Part shown: piece after piece, positions 54,231 through 64,000 of the stretch
Layout: each line of letters starts with the position of its first letter
Position numbering within the stretch: the stretch's first letter is position 1
Source of the DNA: Lycium barbarum
Lineage: Eukaryota > Streptophyta > Magnoliopsida > Solanales > Solanaceae
Reading direction: 5' to 3'
Length of the DNA: 64,000 nt
NCBI RefSeq assembly: GCF_019175385.1
Contig: NC_083344.1
Span: 27,530,231 to 27,594,230, forward strand
Program-made: the position numbers and the translations under genes
Notes under the pieces: generated by a model
What the model was told of the DNA's origin: nothing
Seen by the model: only the letters and a program-made list of their open reading frames with translations
Database searches by the model: none

Positions 54231-55109
54231 TAATCTAGTTTATGGTGAAGTTAGAGAAGTACTATATCTATTGGAGCCTACTGATCCTAAGTTCAGGTGT
54301 TTATTTAATGCAAATGTTCTTTCAATTCCAAAAGGAAGAAATTCAAATTCAGAGTCTTTTCCTATTTCTGCACATGTTAATTCTTTTTCTGATGTAAAGC
54401 TTTGGCATGTAAGGTTGGGACATCTCCCATTTTCAGCAACGAAACATTTACATTTCTTCATTGTGCCTCTATTTTTTATTTTATTTGTGATGTGTACCCT
54501 AAAGATAAACAAACTAGGCTTCCATTTCCAGTCAGTACTATCAAGTCAAAAGGATTATTTGATCTCATTCACATTGATACATGGGGAACATATATATCAA
54601 CCACTTACAATGGGTTTAGATATTTTCTCACAATAGTGGATGATTTTAGTAGAGGAACTTGGACATTTTTGTTAAGTACAAAGAGTAATGCTTTTCCTGT
54701 TGTCAAAAGCTTTCTTTCTATGGTTGAAAGAAAATTTAATATGAAGGTGAAAACGATAAGATCTGATAATGCTCTAGAATTAGGAAAAAGGACACAAGAA
54801 GCAGCTTATCTTGCATCGGAAGGGATCATTCATCAAATGTCTTGTGTAGGGACCCTTCAACAGAATGGCATTATTGAAAGAAAACACAGACATCTCTTAG
54901 AAATTGCAAGAGGTCTGATGTTTCAGTCTAAAATACCTATTTCTTACTGGGGTGAATGCAATTTAAAAGCTACATATATCATTAACAAGTTTCCTTCTAG
55001 TGTTCTTAAAGGAAAAACACCTTATGACATGATTTTTAAACAACAACCTGATTATTCTCACCTAAGGAACTTTGCTTGTTTATGTTATATCTCTACTCCA
55101 ACTCAGTGA
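54231..55109 (+). pseudogene. GAG-pre-integrase and integrase of RLC-2
   Basis: Frame 54271-54636 gives LWHVRLGHLPFSATKHL (the HHCC pre-integrase region). The frame then changes into 54402-55109 with FDLIHIDTWG, TIRSDNALEL and QQNGIIERKHR, holding all three DDE catalytic residues, then the ATYIINKFPS segment. It ends at TGA where Arg is expected. Confidence 0.9.
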
Positions 55110-56432
55110 AGGAGTAAGTTAGATCAAAAGGAACAAGCTTGTGTGTTGTTTGGATATCCTTTGAGTCAAAAGAGATACAAATTGTTAGAACTGGATACTA
55201 AGAAAATTGTGGTGTCTAGGGATGTGAAATTTCATGAGAACCATTATCCCTTTGTTGTTTCTACTACTTCTAAGATGCCTATTTTCCAAGATCATTCATC
55301 ACACATTTTCTTAGACACCAGTCTATCACCATTTGATATAACTAATCCTGATATAGCAGATGATCATTCTACTCCTAATTCTTCCAATCCCTTGACAAGT
55401 TCACCTAATCCTTCCCTATCTTCTCATTCTTCTTCTGACTATTCTAGTCCCATTTCAAATCCTTCCTCTCCTACTCTTTCTGATGATCCACCAAATACAG
55501 CTGAAACTCAACCAGAACCAGAACCAAAACCAAGAAGGTCAGATAGATCTAACAAAGGAACCCTTCCTTCTCATCTTAATGACTACTTTTGTAGTACTAT
55601 CTTTCTTAGTGATGTTATAGAGTACTGTTTTGCTACTCCTACCATACCCACCATTCTATCTTTTCATGGCCTTTCTAAACCAAGTCAAGTTATTTTAGGC
55701 TCTGTTTCTACAATCAAAGAACCTGTAAGTTTTAATCAGGCTTGTCATCATCCTGGATGGATAAAGGCCATGGAAGATGAAATAAAAGAACTTCAATCAA
55801 ATCAAACTTGGGAAATAGTTTCTTTACCCCTGGAAGAAAAACTCTTCCTTATAAATGGGTTTACAAAGTTAAACAACATGCAGATGGAAAGATTAAAAGA
55901 TAAATTAGTCATAAGGAGAGATATACAGACTGAAGGATTTGATTTCAATGAGACCTTCTCCCTAGTGGTTAAAATTACTACAATCAGGTGTTTGCTATTT
56001 ATTGCAATGAAGAAAGGTTCGGATATTTCACAATTTGATGTGAATAATGCCTTCTTGCAAGGTGATTTGGAAGAAGAGGTATATATAAAATTTCCTTCTG
56101 GTTTAAATCCACCTACTTCTGGTTTGGTTTGCAGACTTAGAAAGTCTTTATATGGTTTAAAACAAGCTTTTAGGCAGTGGTATGCCAAGCTTGCTGGTGC
56201 ATTAACTTTTAAAGGTTACACAACTTCACTCAATAATTACTCTTTCTTCATTAAACATACAGGGTCTTTGATTTCTATTGTTGCAGTGTATGTTGATGAT
56301 ATACTTATAACTGGCAATGATCATCAAGAAATTAAGGATCTTAAGGTGCTTCTTCAATCAGAATTCAAAATTAAGGATCGAGGTCTCATTCACTATTTTT
56401 TTGGTATGGAAATCTTAAGGGAAGACCATTGA
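55110..56432 (+). pseudogene. Reverse transcriptase of RLC-2
   Basis: Open for 429 codons from 55143. Order: LFGYPLSQKRYKLLELDT (integrase-RT linker), a Ser/Pro/Asn-rich spacer of about 100 residues, WIKAMEDEIKELQSNQTWEIV, GFDFNETFSLVVKITTIR, DVNNAFLQGDLEEEVY, LRKSLYGLKQAFRQWY and the catalytic VYVDDILITGND. Near 55845-55915 the usual KARLVAKG region is replaced by unlike sequence. It ends at TGA in REDH. Confidence 0.92.
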
Positions 56433-57226
56433 CTATATCAGTCAGAAAAAGTATACCTTGGATCTTCTAGATGAATTTGATGCTTCCCACCTTGCCTTTG
56501 TCTCTTCTCCAATGGATCAATCAACAAAATTGTCTGCAACAACAGGTGAAGCATTATCAGACTCAACTATTTATAGACATCTTCTTGGAAAGGTAAATTA
56601 CTTGACTCATACTAGGCTGGATTTATCTTTCATTGTTTTGACATTGAGTAAATTTATGCAAACTCCTACTATGGATCATTTTAATGCTGGATTGAGAGTG
56701 TTGCGTTACCTCAAGAAATACCCTTACCATAGGATTCTCCTCAATGCTTCACCAAGTTTTTCTTTATCAGCCTTTTGTGATGCTGATTGGGCGACTTGTG
56801 ATGACACTCATCAATCTGTAAGTGTCTTCTTTATTAGTTTGGGGGGTTCGCCTATCTCTTGGAAGTCCATGAAACAAGCCTCCGTCTCTTTATCCTCCGC
56901 TGAAGTTGAATATCGATCCATGTGGCCTCTGGTTGCAGAATTGACGTGGTTGACTCATTTACTTTCAGATCTATAAATCCCTTCTCCGATCCCGGTTACT
57001 GTTCATTCTGATAGCAAGGCAGCTATCGACATTGATCGGAATCTCGTGTTTCATGAAAGAACGAAACATGTTGAGCTCCATTGCCATTTTGTTCGGCAAT
57101 AATATCTCTCCTGTTTGATTTCGCTCTTTTTTGAGCCATCAAAGGACTAGCTTGCTAACATTTTTACCAAATCTTTATCTAGGTCGTCACATCATCATCT
57201 TCTTTGCAAGTTAGGAGTCACTACTT
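56433..57226 (+). pseudogene. RNase H of RLC-2
   Basis: Frame 56458-56976 has YLTHTRLDLSF, AFCDADWATCDDT, PISWKSMKQASVSLSSAEVEYRSM and ELTWL. After TAA it reads on through [11 protein letters not shown] and HFVR, then LTNIFTKSLS and LLCKLGVTT before the final stop at 57226. DADW and SSAEAEYR-type motifs identify copia RNase H. Confidence 0.9.
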
Positions 57227-57235
57227 GAATGGGGT

Positions 57236-57439
57236 TGTAGAAATTAATGGAATTAACGATGATGAGCAGCAAGCTATGGTGGTTACGAGATTGTCATCTT
57301 CTTCCAAGTTGACTGAAGGAGAAGAACAACTTAGGACATATCGAACAAAGTCCTAAGTCATTCAGAATAAAGGAAATGTGGGCTTAATGGGATGAAATAA
57401 TTATTTCGTTTGTTGGGTTGGTTGAAGTATTGGGCTCAG
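57236..57439 (+). repeat. 3' LTR of RLC-2, first part
   Basis: Starts TGTAGAAATTAATGG right after a short GAATGGGG purine run, and runs to the LINE insertion. It continues at 63944-64000 and beyond the window. Confidence 0.6.
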
Positions 57440-57530
57440 ACTTATGTGTTAATCGTAGGAAAAAACTCTCTCTAGAGAACTCCTAACCCTAGAAAAACCC
57501 TAATATTTTCCATTCTTTTTTCCGGCCACC

Positions 57531-59616
57531 ATGGCCACCACAGCCACTGGGCAGCCTCTACCGGAGGTTGTCCAGTCATCAGCAACACCATCCAATACTA
57601 TACAACAACCCATGCAACTTGTACAACCAGAAACCTACGCAGCAATCTTGAAACCTATACAACCAGTTCAAAACTTTCCACCATTACCAAAAAAGAAAAT
57701 CACGTACTTGCATGGAGAACCAAGATTTTTATGGGATGAAGAAGAAATAGAACAGATGATAAAACAAGAAAATATCCAATATGCCATTGTTGGAATGTTT
57801 TCATATGGTTGGCTTGATATTAAAGAGCTTCGTAAACTTATACCAAAGCAGTGTGAATTGAAGGGAGAGTGTCCTATAGGTCTACTATGCAATAGGTATT
57901 TGTTGCTTCGTCCAACCCTAGTTGAATAATATGTGAATCTACTACCGAAGCCTGCCTTTTATATCAATCATCAAAATTGGTGTTATCCGATAAGAACCCT
58001 TAAGTGGGATCCTTGGTTTGATCCTGATGTTGAAACAAGCATTGCTATTGCATGGATATCCTTCCCTTATTTAGCTCTGAACTTCTTTGTCAAAGAAGCT
58101 ATTTTTACTTTAGCTTTAGCAGTAGGGAAGCCATTGCAAGTGGATATGGCAACAAAGAATCAAACCAGGCCTAGTTGTGCAAGAGTTAAAGTAGCAGTGG
58201 ACTTATTGAAAGATTTACCTCAAAGGGTAAATATTGGAATGAGGAAGAAGATCACTGGTGAGATTATTGATAAGTGGATTGAGATTAATTGTGATCACCT
58301 CCCAAAATATTGTAAAACATGTAAGTTACAGTGACATAATGAAGTTGAGTGTTTCAAGCTTCATCCTGAATTATATCCAGTAGATGAGGGAGAAGAGGTG
58401 AAGGATGATAGTAACAAGAAAGGAAGTACTAAAAAGAAACAAGAGACTGATAATATTGATGGTTCTATGGAGAAGAATGATCACAAACTGGGACAACATA
58501 CGGGAGAGGTCTCAAAGAAGGTGGAGGAGAAGAAGAATACAAAAGAAGGCAGATATCAGAAGGAACAACTCCCCATTTTATAGGAAAAACTTTCATATCT
58601 ATGATCTTTCAAACTGTCAGACTAACTTGACAAGCCATCCTCCGAGTTGTTGAAGTCAGGTTTGTGGCAAGCCGTCCTTCGGGATGTTGAAGCCCAATCC
58701 TACTATGTAAGAAAACTATTGTGCTTGCAGTCTGGCAGTCTTGCTTGCTGTTTCCCCGCCCTCTACACACTCGGGGAGGGGGGTATATAATAAACCAGTT
58801 CAGGGATGGAAAGCAATAGCAGATAATAGAAATAATGGGGTGAAGGATAACAATAATGGGAATAAAACAGGTGTTGCTACTAACAATATGTTTGGTGCTT
58901 TGGCTGCTAATGATGGTGAGGAACATTATGATCTTAACACTAAAACTGTTAAGACAACAACATCAAAAGGGAAAGAGACAGCAAAGCCATGGGTAGAGGC
59001 ATCCTTTGGGAAGCAAATTCAAAAAAGTCAAGAAGGAGGTAAGCAGAGTTTGGGAAAGGTTTTTCCTGATAATCAAATGACAGGTCAAGAGACATTACTT
59101 GATGGTGAAGTGAAGGCCACTAATACTCAAGAGGTTAGTCCAGAAAAATAAGTGGATGGTTCAAAATTATTGAAATGGCAGGACCCTTTGGGTGGAAAAA
59201 CTGGTAATGAAGAAGATGTGGAAAGCTGCACAGAACATTCTAGTTTTGTGTCCACAAATATGATTCCTGATAAGCCTTTGGTAGTGGAGGAAGCATCTTT
59301 TGATCATCTTGAAGTGTAGAGTAAAGGAGAGGATGTTGATAAAGGAGAGGATCCTAATACTATAGATCCAGGAAACTCTTCACTGCAAGTGCTGCATACT
59401 AAAAAGGTAGAGTCTGATAAGGAAGACAATGATGAGCAAAAAGCCACAATGGAGGATGTGTCATTGGATCCTAATATAGAGCAGATTTCAAGAAATGCAA
59501 ATTTATCTCCTAGGCAGACTAGTAGCTTAAAAAGTGGTAAGAGGACAAAGCAAAATGTTGTGCCATTTCAAGTTACTACAAAGAGTAATAAAAACAAGCC
59601 TCTCAGTTCTCAATGA
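57531..59616 (+). pseudogene. LINE ORF1 (DUF4283-type with zinc knuckle)
   Basis: ATG at 57531 in a CCACCATGG context. Frame one runs with stops at 57927 (TAA) and 58332 (TGA, Gly expected) to about 58580. It includes FLWDEEEIEQMI, LPYLAL-type FPYLALNFF and the CCHC knuckle CKTCKLQ-HNEVEC. A foreign stretch follows (58581-58790). The next frame has a low-complexity Lys/Asn/Asp-rich tail to the TGA at 59614-59616, with stops at 59149 and 59317. ORF1 of plant L1 elements coats the RNA. Confidence 0.87.
58581..58790 (+). other. Unexplained 200-bp segment inside LINE ORF1
   Basis: The Lys-rich ORF1 frame ends at 58580 and ORF1-like sequence resumes in another frame near 58790. Between them are two related words, CAAGCCATCCTCCGAGTTG and CAAGCCGTCCTTCGGGATG, a GC-rich inverted region (CCCCGCCCTC / GAGGGGGG) and GTATATAATAAACC. 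No duplication or poly(A) is seen. Confidence 0.5.
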
Positions 59617-60505
59617 TAGACAAACTATTATTTTGGAATATTAGATCAGTAAACTCTCCGAATTTTTTTCAGAGGTTGACTGATTTACATAGGAGGCATC
59701 ACTATGCAGTTATAACAATTATGGAACCTTTCCAAGAGCCTGAGGTGATTGAAGAATACCGGAGAAAGTTAGGTATACAAAATGCAATGGTTAATGTGTC
59801 ATAGAAAATCTAGTTATTCTAGACTGAGGAATGGCAAGCATAAGTTATAGTGACTCAGTACAGCATGCTACTCATAAGCTATCTCATATAAATATGAAGT
59901 ATGAAGCATATGTCATTGCTGTGTATGCTAAATGCAGTGGTGCAGAAAGGCGGGAATTATGGGACTCAGTTGGACAGGTGGCTCTTAATGTTCATGTGCC
60001 CAGGATAGTTGGAGGTGACTTTAATATTATTCTAAAACTTGAGGAAAAGTTGGGAGGCCTTCCAGAGTATCACTCTGAAACTGCTGAATTTGCTCATTTT
60101 GTTAATAATTATGGTTTTTTGGAGCTGAAATTCTCTAGGAGCAGATACGCTTGGTGAAATGGAAGAATAGAGGAGGATTGAAAATTCAAGAGACTTGCTA
60201 GAGTTTTGGGCAATCAGGAGTTCATGGACTTATTCCCATCAACTGAAGTTGTTCATCAGATTAGACATGGTTCTGATCATGCTCCTCTCCATGTAGTGTG
60301 TGATTCTCAAACTGAAGTGATAGTTAGGACTTTTAAATTCCTGAATTTTTGGACTTCTCATCCAATGTTCATTAAAGTGGTGGAAAACAACTGGTGTTTG
60401 GATTTTACAGCTAATCCTTTCATTGAGTTGCAGGTTGAAATGAAAAAGATGAAGCAGGTCTTGGTAGTATGGAGTAGGGAAACATATGGCAATATATTCC
60501 AATAG
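59613..60505 (+). pseudogene. LINE ORF2: endonuclease domain
   Basis: ATG at 59613 overlaps the ORF1 stop (ATGA). The first 63 codons read LLFWNIRSVNS, the start of an AP-endonuclease-like domain. The frame moves near 59805-59830 and continues with VYAKCSGAERRELWD, IVGGDFNIILKLEEKLGG and GSDHAPLHV, the catalytic Asp/Asn and SDH motifs that nick target DNA. A TGA at 60155 replaces Trp in the YAW-NGR motif. Confidence 0.9.
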
Positions 60506-62600
60506 ATTTCCACAATGGAGGATGTGATCAAAGTCAAGGAGTTGCAGTTTTTATTGAACCCCTCAAGCCTGAATAGAGAAGCTTTGCACAAAGCTCAGGC
60601 TGATCTTAATAGATATTTATGCTTGGAGGAGCAATACTGGAATAAAAAATCTAGCATAAGGTGGTTCAAGGATGGAGATAGAAACACTATGTTTTTTCAT
60701 AATTATGTAAAAGGAAGAAGGACGAAGTTGGCAGTTCATACTATACAAAATAGTGAAGGGGACTGGTCAAACACAATTGCTGATATTGGACAGGAAGCTG
60801 TTTCTTTCTATCAACACCAGTTTAGACAAGAAGCAACATCAGGTGATTATGAGATGCATAAGAATATTCCTAAGGTGATCACTAATGCACATAATGAGGA
60901 TTTGACTACTTTACCTAGTGATAAAGAAGTCAAGAATGCAGTGTTTGGATGAAATGGGGGATAGTACTGGTGGTCCAGATGGGTTTTCAGGCCATTTCTT
61001 TCAAACATATTAGAGTATCATAGGTAGAGATGTAACTAATATGGTAAGGGCTTTCTTATGTGGTCAAGAACTGCCAAGATGTATCACTGACACAAATCTT
61101 GTGTTGATTCCAAAAAAGGAGAATATAAACACCTTTGTTGTTCTGAGACCTGTCAGTCTAAGCAGTTTTGCTAAAAAAATCATGTCTAGAGTTCTGCATG
61201 AAAGAATTGTTGCACTGTTGCCTGCTATAATATCAACCACTCAGACTGGTTTTGTTAAAGGTAGGAGCATTGTGGAGAATGTACTATTGGCCCAAGAGAT
61301 CATCAGGGATATTAATAAGAAAAACAAACTACACAATGTGGTGGTAAAGCTTGACATGGAAAAAGCTTATGATAGAGTTTCATGGATATACTTAACTAAA
61401 GTGCTTAGACAGTTTGGTTTCTCTGAAATTATCATAGATATGGTTTGGAGATTGGTATCAAACAACTGGTACTCAGTATTGATTAATGGGCAATCTCATG
61501 GCTTTTTTAAGTCATCAAGGGGTTTGAAGCAAGGTGATCCACTCTCTCCAACACTGTTCATAATAGTTGCTGAGGTTTTTGCTAGAAATTAGAATGACTT
61601 GCATGATGATCAAGCATTCAAGGGCTATGGTATGTCAAAGTGGAGTCCTCAGATAAATCATTTGTCATATGCAGATGACACAATCTTATTTTGCTCAGCA
61701 GATCCTGTTTCTTTGAGAAAGATGATGAAGGTGCTAAGAAACTATGAGAAAGTGTCAGGTCAGCTGATAAACAATGAGAAGAGCTCTTTCTACTTGCATG
61801 AGAAGGTCCTAGCAAGTGTTGTTGGTAGAGTAAAAAGGAAGACTGAGATGAGGAAAGGAACTTTTCCATTTACATACTTGGGATGTCCAGTATTCTATGG
61901 AAGAAGAAAGATAGTGTATTATGAAGGCTTAATAAAAAAGGTGATGAATAGAGTAATGTCTTGGCAAAATAGGCTACTGTCATTTGGTGGAAAGTATATT
62001 TTGATTGCTCATGTTCTGCAGACTATGCCAGTTTACCTGTTATCTGCTATGAATCCATTAAAAGGGGTGATTGAGTAGTTGCACAAGATCTTTGCCAAAT
62101 TCTTTTGAAGTAATACTATAGGAGTTATAGGAAAACACTGGGTTGCATGTGAGAAGATGTGTTTACCAAAGGTGGAGGAGGGTCTTGCATTCAGATCTCT
62201 ACATGATATCTCAAAAGCTCTTTTTACAAAACTCTGGTGGAACTTTAGAACATCAGTGTCATTATGCGGTGCTTTCATGGCTAATAAGTACTGCAAAAAA
62301 CTTCATCCTGTTATTGCACAAGCCAGGGATGCATCTCATGCATGGAAGAAAATGGTAACTATAAGGGAAGACATTGAACACAATATATGGTGGCAGATCA
62401 AGATAGGCACATCTACTTTCTGGTTTGATAACTGGACAAGACAAGGGGCATTGGTTTTTGTGGATAATGAGCATAATTTGGAAGATGAGACTGAAGTTAA
62501 GGAATATATTCTGAATGGAAAATGGGATCAGCAAAAATTAACCTCAGTTTTGTCAAGTGAAACAGTAGATTACATTGTGTAAAATATCAGTCTTTCTTTC
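60506..62600 (+). pseudogene. LINE ORF2: reverse transcriptase domain
   Basis: Linker with EEQYWNKKSSIRWFKDGDRNT (60515 onward), a frameshift near 60950, then one frame from 61041: LIPKKENI, RPVSLSSFAKKIMSRVL, QTGFVKGRSI, LDMEKAYDRVSW, GLKQGDPLSPTLF and the catalytic HLSYADDTILF. Thumb: LSFGGKYILI. In-frame stops at 61590, 62076, 62106 and 62579. Confidence 0.94.
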
Positions 62601-63756
62601 GTGGAGGCTGATAATGATAAGGCCTGGTGGATGGGGGAAAACAGTGGTCAATTCTCTGTTAAGAGTGCATGGGAAGAGGTAAGGCAAAAACAAGAAACTA
62701 GATCAGTGCATAAATTCGTATGGTTGAAAGGCATGCCAATAAAGATTAGTTTCTTCTTGTGGAGACAGTGGAAAGGGATAATTGCTACTGATGATAATCT
62801 TAAGAGGATGCATATCAGTCTTGTATCAAGATGTTGGTGTTGTGAGGATCATAAGCAAGAGACCGTGTCTTATTTATTTCTAACATCTCCAACAACTTTT
62901 ATGCTTTGGAAACAGTTTGCTTCTTGTGCAGGTTTAAACATAGAAGGGTTGCACTTGCAACAAGTCATTACACTTTGGTGGACAACTCCTGCATCAAACA
63001 AGTTGCATACCATCTTTCAAGTCATTCCTGCTATCCTAGTATGGGAAATATGGAAAAGGAGAAATTCTATTAAGCATGGCAGAAATACTACATACAGCAG
63101 AATGGTGTATCAAGTTCAGCAGACCATATACAAGCTAGTTCAAGTGAAATATCCATGGATGAGGAGGCTTCCACCAGACTGGCCTTCTACAGTGGAGATG
63201 CTCACACAATATAAGCCAAAGCTTCATATTCATAAGGTGGTATGGGAATTGCCACAGCATGGCTTCAAATGCAATAATGATGGAGCTTTTCAAGGGAATC
63301 CAGGACTTAGTGCATATGCATTTTGCATCAGAGATGATAGAGGGGATCTTATGTATGCACAGGCCAAGAAACTAGGCACAGCTACCAACATGGAAGCTGA
63401 GACAACAGCAATAAAGGAGGCTATTCATTATTGTTACTCTAACAATTTGCAGGATATTCAGGTTGAAATTGATTCACTGGCATTGAAGAACATTATTCAG
63501 GATGTACAGAAAATACCTTGGCAGCTAGGAGCTGACGCAGCACAGAATGAGGCACCTGAACATGGACATCAAGCATGTTTTCAGAGAAGGCAATCAATTA
63601 GTAGATGTCTTGGCAACCATTGCTCTTCAACATGATGAGTTGCTGGAGTTTCATATCTTTCAGGAGCTACCAGCCATGGGAAGGAAGATTATAAACATGG
63701 ACAAGTCACAAATTCCTTCATTGAGGATCAAAACAAGGAAGATTCAACATGCTTAG
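62601..63756 (+). pseudogene. LINE ORF2: zinc finger and RNase H domain
   Basis: Open for 344 codons in the RT frame. FSVKSAWEEVR and WLKGMPIKISFFLWR precede CWCCEDHKQETVSYLFL (the zf-RVT region, where plant elements have CxxC...H). RNase H: KCNNDGAFQGNPGLSAYAF, EAETTAIKEAI and EIDSLALKNII. A frameshift near 63540 moves the last motif (HVFREGNQLVDVLA) to another frame ending at 63756. Confidence 0.92.
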
Positions 63757-63929
63757 AAGGATATATAGCTATAGGAGTTATTTTCATTATCATAGTGTAA
63801 AACCATCTTGTGTGAGTTACTCATCAAGATGGTTCAAGTTTTATTCTCTGTTTTTTGATGTAGAAGACTCTTTTTATTAATGAAAACCCAGAAGGCATGC
63901 CTTCGGGAAATTTAATTTAAAAATAAAAA
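63757..63929 (+). other. LINE 3' UTR with terminal hairpin and A-rich tail
   Basis: Contains an AACCATCTTG/CAAGATGGTT inverted pair (63800-63834 region) and, 25-30 bp before the tail, the perfect 14-bp palindrome GAAGGCATGCCTTC (63890-63903). It then ends TTTAATTTAAAAATAAAAAA. L1 reverse transcriptases commonly recognise a 3' structure. Confidence 0.75.
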
Positions 63930-63943
63930 AGAATTGGGCTCAG

Positions 63944-64000
63944 GATTTAGCAGAATAAGAATATGGCCAAATGTCACATTTTCCTCAAGATTGCATCTTA
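63944..64000 (+). repeat. 3' LTR of RLC-2, continuation
   Basis: Sequence after the second LINE duplication. With one copy of that duplication it restores continuity with 57439. Runs out of the window. Confidence 0.6.

Larger units (their letters stand above)
57440..63929 (+). mobile_element. L1-type LINE, about 6.5 kb, essentially full length
   Basis: Flanked by a 14-bp duplication with one mismatch (AGTATTGGGCTCAG 57426-57439; AGAATTGGGCTCAG 63930-63943) and ending in an A-rich tail. It has a 5' UTR, ORF1 (nucleic-acid binding), ORF2 (endonuclease, RT, zinc finger, RNase H) and a 3' UTR. The order and the RNase H at the C-terminus fit plant L1 elements. A handful of stops and three to four frameshifts disable it. 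Confidence 0.94.
53420..64000 (+). mobile_element. RLC-2: plus-strand copia element with LINE in its 3' LTR
   Basis: Gag, GAG-pre-integrase, integrase, RT and RNase H follow each other from 53658 to about 57226 in the Ty1/copia order. The 5' LTR is short or truncated (ending near 53573). The 3' LTR starts near 57236, is split at 57439 by the LINE and continues at 63944 beyond the window. Few stops, so it is younger than RLC-1. Confidence 0.87.

Noticed and set aside
1..64000. Host protein-coding genes or tRNA genes
   Set aside because: Every frame above about 90 codons was assigned to an element domain, an LTR or a shadow. No cloverleaf with A and B boxes was noticed by eye, though a tRNAscan run would be needed to exclude one.

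Overview
The window is repeat-rich plant nuclear DNA, most likely from a eudicot of the nightshade family. That assignment is recognition of element style (Del/Tekay-like chromoviral gypsy elements, Retrofit-like copia, L1-type LINE), not a database match. I see no host gene, tRNA array or CRISPR. Almost every base can be assigned to a retrotransposon or its wreckage, and every long coding region belongs to a broken element.

Layout: positions 1-39936 are one set of nested elements. RLG-1 (gypsy, + strand; its left end lies outside the window) is split at 1808/35933 by RLG-2 (gypsy, +, 1809-35927, duplication GTTAG). RLG-2 is split at 3999/29250 by RLG-3 (gypsy, -, 4000-29249, duplication GGCT). 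RLG-3 is split by a solo LTR (sLTR-1, +, 10501-13276, TATGA) and by RLG-4 (gypsy-derived, -, 13590-25608, CTACT). RLG-4 contains a further solo LTR (sLTR-2, +, 19254-22497, CTTCC). RLG-1 itself ends at 39936 inside the RNase H region of an older minus-strand copia element (RLC-1, 39937 to about 50340), so six insertion layers can be read. RLC-1 also holds a gypsy remnant (RLG-5), a third solo LTR (sLTR-3, 43160-46119, AAATT) and a 605-bp poly(A) LINE fragment. From 50341 to about 53400 lies an unrecognised minus-strand retroelement coding region (RLX). It is followed by a plus-strand copia (RLC-2), whose 3' LTR is split by an essentially full-length L1-type LINE (57440-63929).

How the parts work together: RLG-1, -2 and -3 carry gag (zinc knuckle), protease, reverse transcriptase, RNase H and integrase in gypsy order, and RLG-2 and RLG-3 end in a Tekay-type chromodomain. 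All have stops and frameshifts, so none looks autonomous. RLG-4 keeps two long LTRs, a primer site and a polypurine tract but only a decayed trace of pol plus a 5S-rRNA-derived segment, so it looks like a non-autonomous passenger.

The most interesting signal is a shared leader architecture in several otherwise different LTR lineages. In order it has a TATA box, a 5' splice donor, a conserved GCTGCC box, a second donor-like box, a tandem array unique to each lineage, a chain of up to five short hairpins whose stems covary, then the LTR end, the tRNA-Met primer site and a 3' splice acceptor directly before the gag ATG. This suggests a leader intron covering the hairpins and primer site, which would separate translated RNA from genomic RNA. 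This is inference from sequence only.
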